From: Pterois miles
Lineage: Eukaryota; Chordata; Actinopteri; Perciformes; Scorpaenidae
DNA length: 64,000 nt
Direction: 5' to 3'
Assembly: GCA_947000775.1 (NCBI GenBank)
Contig: CAMQGK010000038.1
Location: forward strand, 3,769,501-3,833,500
The translations under genes and the position numbers were made by a program. How positions within the stretch are numbered: the stretch's first letter is position 1; every line of letters starts with the position of its first letter. The notes under the pieces were generated by a model, which did no database searches, was not told the DNA's origin, and saw nothing but the letters and a program-made list of their open reading frames with translations. Shown here in pieces: positions 35,901-47,900 of the stretch.

Positions 35901-38900
35901 TCTCTTGCTATCATTCATATCATTCCTGTGGTTGTAATTCATGGTGCTTTAATTCAGATGGTGCTACTCTGGGAAACTAACTTGCTTATGTTGTTGGTGC
36001 TGCCTTCAAGTGCTGCTGGAAATACTGTAATTCCCAGTTTGTTGCTGAAGTGAATCTGATATGTGGCTTTTAGGGTGACAATAGCATGCTTCATTGAGTC
36101 AAATGGTATCTAAGTTGGAGCTTATTAATTTCATTAATAATCAATACCTAAGTCTTTATCACCATCTCTGCCTGCTGAACTTTTGCTTCTCTGTTTTCTG
36201 CTGCAGCAGCTCACAATATCTTAACAGCAAGAAGTCTTTGTTACAGTGTCCATTATATTATCAAGAACCATAACGTAAAGGCAGACTTGGTTCTTAGGGC
36301 ACTTTGACTTTGCAATTTGATTTGATTTCCATTAAACATCTCGTTGGGGGGAAATAAATCAAACTTACACATATACATCGAACTTTCCAGTGTTTGTCTG
36401 AGGGCAGGCCCACAGACTTTGACTACATCCACACTAGTACGATTTTATTTTAAAACAAAAACTGAGCATTTTAGGGCTGTTTCAGAATCAACCTCTGTCC
36501 ATACTACCACCCCTGAAAACACATATCACAACCGTTCATGTACACTGGGCATGCGCGTGCCAGTGTAAACAGGAAGTAACAAATATGCTGCTTTATGTAA
36601 ATGTGTCTATTATTGTAAATCAATGAACAACACAAAACAATGACAGATATTGTCCAGAAACCCTCCCAGGTTCTGACTTTAGCATCAAAAATCTGCTCCA
36701 ATCAGAACATGGCAAACTGCAGCCCAACAGGCAACAACAGCTGTCAGTGTGTCAGAGTGCTGACTTGACTATGACTTGATCCAGACTGACTGGGATTATC
36801 ATAAAGTGGGCATGTCTGTAAAGGGGAGACTGGTGGGGACCCAGAGAACCCATTTACATCCACACATCTGGAGGTCAGAGGTCAAGGGACCCCTTTGAAC
36901 AAAATTTAACATAAGTTTGGAGCGTTATTTAACAGTGTCATATGACACCAGTATCTTCACTCTAGCTTTAAAACTGAGCCTCTGCAACCTAAATATTTCA
37001 AATTGCATAATGTGTTAAAGAAATTAGTGGCATTAAAAGGAATTTGTGAGTTTTTATCTCGATAATTTTGACTACCATAGTTGAAATTAACCACTGGTGG
37101 TCGAGGCCGTTGTCGTTTGTTTTCTACCAGAAAAGGTTCACGTGATGAATCACCTCATGGCTGATTAGGCCCCATCAGAAAGTGAACGTGGGTGGCTGCA
37201 TCATCGTTTTCACCGTTCTCCCATTTAGGAGCTTGAAAATATCAGACTAGTGTGAACTCATAAACGTAGCAAAGAATATACGTTTTAAAACGTACTAGTG
37301 TGGATGTTAGTGTGGTGGTGGTGTTATAGCTGATCCTAGCCAGTCCTGCTGCATGTTCTAAATTATATTCAGTACTGCTGTGATGATGCATAGTCCTTTT
37401 GAATAGAGCCCGTCTCTGCTGAACTCTGCTTATACACTGAACCCAAACTGACCACTGTAACCCACTGAACCCCTTCCTTTTCCGCCCCACCCTTTGCTTT
37501 CCCTTTCCCTACACATCAAAATCAGCCTGTTGTCACAAAACAGATGGGAACATCATTTGTTCAGCCTAATCAATCTGGCTCTGCCCTGCTTGCATCCTAT
37601 GCTGCTAAATGAAAATCAGATTAAAAGCACTGCAAGAATCCCCTCAGATCTGTACCTGTGCTGTCACTCTAAATAACTGTCTGGTCCCCCTGAACAGTGG
37701 TGAAACACTGGCCTCTCATTCCTCCCACAACCACTCGTGCTCCCCGACTCCCACATGATGATTGCTGTTTTCCTTTGCTATGTAAATTAGGTGTGCATGG
37801 CTCTGACCAGAATGTTGCTTTTGAAGTGTTTCTCGGGACCACATACCTCATGAAAACATACATATACATCAGACCGGCAATATGTCGTCCAGGCTATAGA
37901 TCAGACCAGCATGGCTTTATGGCTTCAACCTATAGACTAAACCAGCATGGCTTTATGGTTCCAGGCTACAGACTAGACCATCATACGGCTTTATGGCTCC
38001 AGGCTATAGACCAGACCATCATACGGCTTTATGGCTCCAAGCTATAGACCAGATCATCATACGGCTTTATGGCTCCAAGCTATAGACCAGACCAGCTTGT
38101 TTCCAGGCTAAAGACCAGACCAGCATGACGCCATGGCTCCAGACTATAGACCAGTCCAGCCTGGCTTTATGGCTCCAAGCTATAGACCAGACCATCATAC
38201 GGCTTTATGGCTCCAAGCTATAGACCAGACCAGCTTGTTTCCAGGCTAAAGACCAGACCAGCATGACGCCATGGCTCCAGACTATAGACCAGTCCAGCCT
38301 GGCTTTATGGCTCCAAGCTATAGACCAGACCATCATACGGCTTTATGGCTCCAAGCTATAGACCAGATCATCATACGGCTTTATGGCTCCAAGCTATAGA
38401 CCAGACCAGCTTGTTTCCAGGCTAAAGACCAGACCAGCATGACGCCATGGCTCCAGACTATAGACCAGACCAGCCTGGCTTTATGGCTCCAAGCTATAGT
38501 CTGTACCAGCATGTTTCCAGGCTATAGACCAGACCAGTATGGCTTTATGGCTCCAAGCAATAGACCTGACCAGCATAGCTTTATGGCTCCAGGCTATAGA
38601 CCAGACTAGGATGGCTTTATGGCCCCAAGCTGTAGACCAGACAAGCCTGGCTTTATGGCTCCAAGCTATAGTCTGTACCAGCATGTTTCCAGGCTATAGA
38701 CCAGACCAGTATGGCTTTATGGCTCCAGGCTATAGACCTGACCAGCATGGCTTTATGACCCAGGTTATAGACCAGACCAGGATGGCATCATGGCTCCAGG
38801 CTATAGGCCAGACCAGCATCACTATCACAGGAGAGAAAATACTGAAAAGCTGTTGTGTAGCAGGTTAACTGAGGCTTTCACACTGACATCTGAGGCTCAT

Positions 38901-41900
38901 ATGATACGTGAATATTCACTGTCAATGAGCTAAATAGCTAAATGATGCTGGTGACAGTGACTAGCATGGCTAGCTACCGTTAGCTTGAGGAATACAGTCA
39001 TACATTAACGTTCTAGCAGTGTCGTCTCCAACTAAATCTCAGCCTACAGATCAAACAGCTGGTTATTTACAGACAACACTGAGTCTAACAGGATTCAGTC
39101 AGATATGTAGAGATGTCTGGATCAGTAATATCAGTCACCGTGTTGGACGAGGGAAGACTGAAGGGACATGGTGGTGATCAACGCTCAGGTTCAGACAAGA
39201 TCAATAAATAATTATTATGTGGATAAAACAAAGGTTTGAATAACAAGAGATGAATGAATATGAACTGGTCAAAATTACAGTCCAGACATACATCAGATTA
39301 CATCAAAGTCTATGAGATTTCAGTTTTCTATCCCCTACAAGGGGCGTGACCTTGACTTTTAGTGAAGTACCTGTATGTGCCGGTCTGATGTATCTACAGT
39401 TTAAGTGTTTGTCTTTTTCTCCACCCTGGATTCTCTCAGTCTCAGACTTCTTCCTCTTCTTCTTACGTCTGTCTCTGTTGTTGACGAAACTGTTTTCTAT
39501 GTTACAAAGTCCATTAGTGGTGCTGAAAGTGCCTCACCTCCCTCTTCATCAAAACCACCAACACACTTATCTCTTCTCCATCTGTGCCATCAGTGTCTTC
39601 TTTCACTCTACCATCATTCTGCCCCTCCCATTTTTACCCACCTCCCATCCACAAATACATCCTCAATCCAACCCGACATCCCCCCCTCTCCCTGTGGCAC
39701 AAAACTGATTGAGGATGACTGGTTCTTTCCTGGCTGCTCCGATCCAGCACTGGCCACTCGGCAGCAGGAGTTGGAGGAGGAGCTGACTCAAGCTCGGGGG
39801 CTCGGCCAGCACCGGGCCAAGAAGCTGGCGGCTCCGGCCCAACGAAACCTGCAGGTAGGCGGACAGATTGACATTACTGTGGTTGTGCCAGCATACTGTC
39901 AGACGTTTGTTAAATGCTTAAAAGTGCTGAGATGTTTTCTAAAGTCAACTTAAAGGAAATTCAGCCACTGTTTCATTACTTGTGAAAATGTTTAGCAATT
40001 ACTGAATCAAGGCAGAATCAAGTTAACAAACTCAGGTCAAACCAAGTATGGAGAAAAATCAAAAATAAATAAATAAATCATTACATGAATAAATATGGCA
40101 TCAAATGTAGCAAAGATAATATTTAAAATAAATGTAGTCATTACGTCATTGATAAAATGGTGCATAAATTGATATTTAATGTTTAATTTGCTTCTTTATT
40201 ATCGTTGTATCGGTTCACTTATTTATTCTCTTCTGTTGAATTTTCACTTTTATTTATTTTAGTCTTATTTATGTATAAATGAATTTATTACTTTTTCATA
40301 TTTTTTTAAAATTTATTTATTTTTGCATTTTTTACATTTATTTTATATTTATTTTTAAATATATGTATTTATTTATGTTTTTATAGGGCTGTCGATCGAT
40401 TAAAATATTAAATCATGATTAATCGCAAATTAATCTCCCATTTTTTTTTTTCTGTTCAAAATGAACCTTAATGGGAGATTTGTCATGTGTTAAATCCTCT
40501 CATCAACATGGGAGTGGAGAAATGCACTGCTTTATGTAAATGTATGTATAAATTTATTTGAATTTATTTAGTCAATTAACAACACGAAACAGTCTTGTGC
40601 ATAGCCGTAATAAGAAAAGCTTGACGACAAGGGTACACCATGGGAGGGAAACATGAATTATTCAAAGGGTGTAGCTGTCGGACGTATGCCATGGAGTCGT
40701 TTTACGTTAATCTAAGCACAGCTGCATGTAAACAGGAATATTAGTGTAATATTCATAGTCTTTAGCTTTGTACACAGCTTGTCTCTTTTTTTTTTGTGTC
40801 ACTAAAGGAATAGTCCAGTATTCGGGGAAATATGCTTATTTGCTTTCTTTTTGAGAGGTGAGAGGATCAGTCCCACTCGTGTTGCATGGATCAGGAGGTC
40901 GTTGTGTATATGACACTACTTTACTTACGTTCATCACACCTACAGGAGGACTTTGAATTCGACGGGCAGGCCTCATTCCAGGACCCTCGGAGCGCCTCTG
41001 AGAGCACGACCCCGATGGAGGGAGAGAACATGGGAGGTTGGTGGCCCGAGTACAGTACTCCCGACACAGGTGTGAGACCCGCTGGACAGTTTACGCCGGC
41101 ATGCACACGTTCATCTGCACATCACTTTGGGAATCTGTTTTTGGGTTGATATTTCGTTGTTTACACCATAACACTCCAAACATGTTTTATTTTTGTTTGT
41201 TTTTTCATCTAACCTGCCAACACTGTGAATGTAAGACGTGGTTTATCTCCGTATTGGGATTAGTTTGGCTCAGCCAGTGGCCTCCTCTGCTGAGTCAAAC
41301 TGCAGCAAGCTAAATCTAAGCTCACATTCATTAAAACAAACTCTGGGACAGTTGGTTTAATCCCCAGAGTGAGACGCCCATTCACTGGTTTACAGTATTT
41401 TCTTTGGACACGTGCATGCTGGTTGAGCTGGCTTGTTGGGATTTGTCCTCTGAATGCACTGAGTTCTTGTGAGATCATGTAAATGTAGGTGAAGATCCTC
41501 CACCGTCTGTGGTAAGTTTTGTTTTTTCGTTGTTTGCATGTTCCTCCCTTTTTTTCCTCATCTCCTCACATCCCGTCTTTTTGTCTGATGCTTGTCATGA
41601 AACCAAAAAGGACCTCAGCACTTTTCTGAATTAAAAAGAAATAAAGGTAATACTTTATGATAACCATCATTTATAAATGCTAAACTGATAGTTAATTCAA
41701 CTTAATTAATAATAATTTTACTGTTATCAAACAATGAAATTATAATTAATGTCTGCTAATTATGAGTAATTTGTTATTTTAGCAGTTTATTTTTGCACAC
41801 AATATTTTATAGACTATATTCAGTATTTGTTAATAATTACAAATGATTTGTAAAATATATTGATCGTAAAACATCTATAAACATGACAGATATTTGTAAC

Positions 41901-44900
41901 ACTTTGTTAATGGTTAATAACTAGTTTGTAAATCGTCTGTAAACATTATTTGGATGATATTACAAAGTTATGATTCTAATTATACCTTAAATGGTTAATA
42001 CATACTTTGCTAATGTAGTCAGAATGTAATTATCATCTCTTATAGATAATATAATAATATATAATATAGCAACATATATATAATATATGAAATATAGATA
42101 GAATAATAATAATCATAACAAGAATGATACACAGCATGTATATATAATTACCTATAATAATAATAATAATGATAATAATAATAATAACAATAATAATAAT
42201 AATAATAATATAGCATAAACTAATTATTTCAAATTACACCAAGCAATGATATAATAACAAATTATAGCAAAATTAATAAGTAATAAACATTATTAAATAA
42301 CATGTTATTGTTAACAGTAAAATAACTATTAAATTAGAATAATCAGCATTTACAAATGATGGTTATTATAAAGCGTTACTGAAATATAAACTGAAATGGG
42401 AATTCTAAATGGAGAGTTAAATGGAAAGCTGACAGATGTGCGTTTTGGTTGTTTGTGACTAAACCTTGAGTCCTGGAATGACATTTCCCACTCTGTCTTT
42501 TAATGAATGAAGAAACCTGATAATATATTGTTTTAATTAGCCCATGCTCGAAAGAGATGTAGTTTATTTCACACACTGTGCATCCTGTGATCGTAGCTTG
42601 CCACTGAGTCACCTTTCCTATAGATGGGATCCTCTTCTTTCCCTCAGTTATACAGTAGGGATGTCACATTTTTTAAAGTGACATATAATTAAAATTAAAC
42701 ATGAATGCAAGCCACAGAGCTGAATCATAAACGGTGCTGCAGAACTGACATAGTTGTGTTCATTCGTGGGGCCTCCGCTGCCTCACAGCGACGACTTTAC
42801 AGATAACTTCAGATGTATTGTCGTGGTGACGTTGCTGCGAGGCAGTTTCAGCCTTGCCGCCACCAGAAACCAATTAATCTTAACAATTTATTAACAATCT
42901 AAATAAGGTTCATAGATGCTTTAAGCAGTATTTATTTAACCATTTTTTTATTTAACCACAAGTTAACTTTATTATATCATCCAAATAATGTTTATAGAAG
43001 GTTTACAAACCAATTATTTACCATTAAAGTGTGCAATGTTTATAGGTGTTTTACCAACAATTTCTTAAAGGTTTGCAAATAATTTTGTAATCATAAAAAA
43101 TAAGCTAAACCTTAAAGATACTGACTCTAAGCTTCACAACGGATCAGCCGTCTGTCGCTAAGTATGGAGGAAGGAACCTGCGAAAGAGAAATCAATAAAT
43201 AAGTCAATAAATAATAATAAATATATAAATGACCCAATAAATAATAGCATAATAAGATAATATTGAAAATAAATTGATATTTCTGTTTTAATTGGCTTCT
43301 TTTTTTATTTATCTTTGTATCATTTCCCTTATTTATTTATTTATTTATTTATTATTATTTGTGTTTAATTTTCACTTTTATTTATTTATGTAATTATTTT
43401 GATTTATTCATAAATTAATTTATTTAATTTGCATATGTTTTTATTAATTAATTAATTTATATTAATTTAATTTATTAATTATCATTTCATGGTTTAATTA
43501 ACTATCAACTATTTACTAGTTAAAGGATAAAAAAAAGATGATTTTCATAAAGTGTTACCGTTAACAGACATTTATTTAAATGGAAATCTTCAAGACAATA
43601 ATAAGTTAATGGAAACAGCCACAACTTGTAACTACTGATGAAATCGGCGCAGTAGAGATGTACATTACGTTGAATTTATTGCCGTTTACTTGTTCGTGTC
43701 ACATCCATGACGCCTCTTCTCTCTGCGGATGGTTCCAGATGGTTTGCGGTCCGTTGTGGAGGAGCTGGAGCTGGAACGGAACCAACTGCAGGAGCAGATA
43801 CTGAGTCTGGAGGAGCGCTGTCAAGATCTGGAGGATCGGCTGCAGCTGCAGGCCCGCATAGAGGCGTTACAGGTAACCTGACGGTACACAACCCGGCGTC
43901 ACACATCATCGCCCCAGGGTGACATCGAACCAGTAGTTGTCTCGTTAAAGATTGTGTCACACTGTGAAATGTTACTTCATTTCTTACCTACTAATAGAGG
44001 AAACAATGAGTGAATTGCATGTTTTCCCCCCCGAGGACTAGGATTTTGTAACAAACCCTTCTAACACAGGTGACGTTTGATGTAGATGAAGATGAGCAGC
44101 CATTTTGGGTCTCTCAGGTGTGTTGGGACTCTCATGTATGTGTGTGCGCTAGAGAGCACCTCTGGCGGTGACGGCTAATGGTGTGGTGTGCTGTTTAACC
44201 TTGGACACCTTCTGGTTTTCAAATAATAATGTTAGCAGTTTCTGTAGCAGACTCACTGGGTGTCGTAGTTCACACTTCACTGCTTAAAGGGACAGTTGTT
44301 GAAGTGTGAGGCACTTCTCCACAGTCAGCGTATTACCCACAGTAGATGGTGTTTGGAGAAACAGATAGTACCAGTACCAGTAGGAGTACCAGCAAAAAAT
44401 GTACTGCTGTGGACAGAGGCAGCAGCAAAACACATTTTGGACACCTAAGAAAGACAATCCTTTCTGAAAGAGTTTCTCCACAATGAATCATACTTTAAAT
44501 CTGGTGTTTAACAGAAATGTACTCACAAGTTTCTTAGAAATAAGTCATTCAGCATGAAAAAGCATACAAAATGACTAATTGAGGAAAGAAATCTATATCA
44601 GTTAATGTGTACACGATATTTGGAGTATTTGCACCTCTTTACCTCGCTGTCAGACAGCTCTTTCTGACAGAAACTGAAACTGTTATATCCATCGATATCG
44701 ATTCAAAGCCGCCAGACTCCATCGACAAAAACTGTAATTTTACCTCTCAGAAAACAGGACTTGCTGGTCCACCGCTGCATTCATCTGTTAGTTTGGTGAA
44801 TCCAAACTAACCATTTAAAACAGCCAAGTCACAAAATAACAAATAAGGCTGCCCTCACTTAGTCAGTTAGTCAGCTGATTGGTTGTTTTTGTTTCGAATC

Positions 44901-47900
44901 GATTAGTCAACTATGACTTTTATTTATTTATTTATTTTTACATACAATACTATGACTTTTAATTATTTTTTACATACTATACTGTGACTTTTGATTATGT
45001 CTCTCCGTTATTTTTTATTATTGAAATATAAAAGTCCAATACAGTAGATTCATAAACAAGTTCAGATTTCTCATTATTTAAGATTCTGCAAATGTATTTT
45101 ACAGTATAAAAATACTATAATTCAACAAATTAAATATAAGTAAAGGAAATGCTGTATGAAAACAAAATAAAAAGAAAGAAATGAGGGTCTGTTAAAGAAC
45201 TGGACTAAAGGAGGTGAACTGGACTAAAGTAGAAGTGCATGTAGGCCAACATGACCGATGGTATAAAGATCTCTGAGGGTCTTAACAGTGTTACAATATG
45301 AAATATTACAGTTTCTCTATTCAGATCCAGACATTTTTATTAAACACAACAATACTTGTATTTTACAGTAAAGGCTTCTTGGTCCTATAGCAGAACCGGG
45401 TCTAGACACTAAAATGGGTTCAAGATGATCAGAAAATAGTCCTCCATGAGGATGGCTTTCCTTTTAAGTATTTTTGATTAAGTATTTTGATTGATCGAGG
45501 CAGCGGTAGACCAGCAACTCCTGTGTTCTCAGAGGTAAAATTACTGTTTTTTTCAGTGGAGTCTGGTGGCTTTGAAGAGAGTAAATATAACAGCTTCAGT
45601 TCCCCATCAGAAAGGGCTGTCTGACAGCGAGGAAAAGAGGTGAAAATATTCTACTCTATTCGAACACTTGATATTGACAAACTGATATTGATTGATCTGA
45701 TATTGTCTAAGATACATTTTGCTGCTGCCCTCGTCCACAGCAGTACATTACTTTGCTCCAAACTCTATCTACTGAAGGTAATACACTGACTATGGAGAAT
45801 TATCTCATACAACCACACTGAGAAACATCTGAACTATCCTTTTACCTTTGTAATTTCCAAAAATGGTGAATATCAAAGTTCATTACTTCCACATAAATGG
45901 GTAAATTAGATATGTGATAATAGCAAAGGTTCAACAGTTGAGCTGTTCTCCAGCGGGTCTGCTGTCATGTTGTGTCTGTGTGCAGTGAGACTTTCTTCAT
46001 CCATTGCTCTTTGTTTAATCTTTGCATATTGATCTGTCCTTTTCTGCCACCACAGAATGAGTCTGAGAGACTACAGAGCCAACTCGCCAGCGTCCGGAGT
46101 CAACAGAGCCGAGATGCAGAGAAGCATCAGCTACTGGTTAGCAGCCTCAACGAACAGCTCAAAGGGTAAGCTCTTCAGCCATTGCTCAAATCAGTTTTAA
46201 TACCTCTACTCAAATATAGCAGGATAATACAGAGGGAAAGATCACATTATTTCTAATAACAAAGGCATGCTTCAACCTGTAATATCCTCCTTCACATGCT
46301 GGATTCTACAAAGAGTTTAGTAATTATAAAAGCAATTGTTAAAACTTGATGTTTTTCTGTAAATGTTTAGAGGCCAAGCTTTAGAGTCTGGGAAATTATT
46401 ATGATTACTGACACCAAAAAGTCACCAAAACCATCCAATAATGCCACCATCCGGCAATAGATGAGGTCACCTATTAGTGGCGTGATCACACCAAGTGTGA
46501 AGCACACGTTTCGCACAGCACAATTACATATAAAGTCAATGCAAAGAGATGAATAGACATAAATTTGCACTGGGTGAAGCATAGGCATATAATGAACATG
46601 TTGAATTCAGGTCAGTCTTGTGTATGTATGTACACAGTATGTTTTCTTATATTTTTTTGTGTGGTGAAATCCTCTCAGCACTGAGATCTTCCTCCTGTGG
46701 TCACTGACGTCCTGATGTTGTTGAATCAGAAATGGAGGAAATAAATCTTGTATGTGTCTGTGGTTGATAGTACATCATATCTGTACAAAAACGAAAGCAC
46801 AGACTGTCTCTGATAGAAACAACGTTACTGCTGTATTTATGACCAGATGACTTTATGTTGAGTGTTACTGGAGCAGCTGCATAGACTGACTCTGATAGAA
46901 ACAACGTTACTGCTGTATTTATGACCAGATGACTTTATGTTGAGTGTTACTGGAGCAGCTGCATAGCCTGACTCTGATCCATCCAAACTCCATTCAGAAA
47001 ACAGGCATTTTAAAAGTTGTCTGCTTGTCGTCTTGCAGACTGACCTGACAAAGCATCAGTTCAGAGTTTTTACTAATCAGCATCATTATGGAGTTATTTC
47101 AGCATCATTTTGATCTGTTTATTGATATTAAATCACAGTTCAATCTGTTTATTTTGGGTTCATACCTCAGTAGTGACGTGTGGCTGCTAGATCCAGTCAG
47201 TGTGATGTGTCTGGATGTGAATACAGCTCACCGCTGGGTGATGTTATGAACCCAGACATGACAGCGTTTGGTTTTCTGACATATCTGGGACTTCACCAAC
47301 ATGAACAAAGCAGAAACAGTGGTTATTTCTTCCATGTTGATGGAGGAAATGTTGTTGGTATCTATGGAGACAAACTCCTCCTCCTCTCTGGCACTTCTAG
47401 AGCAAATGAACACAGAGGATACCGGCGGTTTAAAATTCACCTCAGTAATACAATAACAGACTTGCTGATGAGTCACAATACAAAGCAGTTGAGAAGATAA
47501 ACCTTTTTTTTTATTGTGGTGTGAAACTGAAAACAATTGTAGTTTTGTGATGAACATTCATTCCTACAGATCATTTAGCTTTGACAACTTACATCACAGA
47601 CAGAAGCTGAGCCATGTCTCTGTTACTGTTGTACTCTACCTATACTCAGCATTGCTGCATGCAGCCTGGTATTTGATACTAACTGAGATTGTCTTTGCGG
47701 CTGTGATTGTGTTTTTCAGACTGAGTAACACACAGGAGTGTCTGGAAAGCTCCCTCATCGAGAAGGAGAACACGTTGGCCAAGACGTCTGAGAAACTCGA
47801 GCTCATCAACGGCCTCCGCGAATCTCTGAGTGAAAAAGAGGTTCAATACAAAGAAGTGTCTGATAAACTGCTTCAGACTGAGCACACTGTAAGCTCTGAC

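Larger units (their letters stand above)
31401..39747. other. golgb1: golgb1 intron 13 (8.35 kb), repeat-rich
   Basis: The longest intron. It contains C-runs (31671-31683, 34314-34323), a 20-bp minisatellite (33690), a Harbinger-like MITE (34884), a hAT-like MITE (36590), the 38-bp minisatellite (37870) and a GC-rich segment at 34325-34560. I see no coiled-coil-like coding segment with matching phase, so no extra exon is called. Confidence 0.6.

Noticed and set aside
37870..38818. CRISPR-like array of regular repeats
   Set aside because: There are no unique spacers between the repeats; it is a head-to-tail minisatellite in an animal intron.
37870..38868. Open frames across the 38-bp array giving repeated ALWLQAIDQT peptides
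   Set aside because: The unit length is not a multiple of 3, frames shift between units, and both strands are open equally. This is tandem repeat sequence, not a gene.
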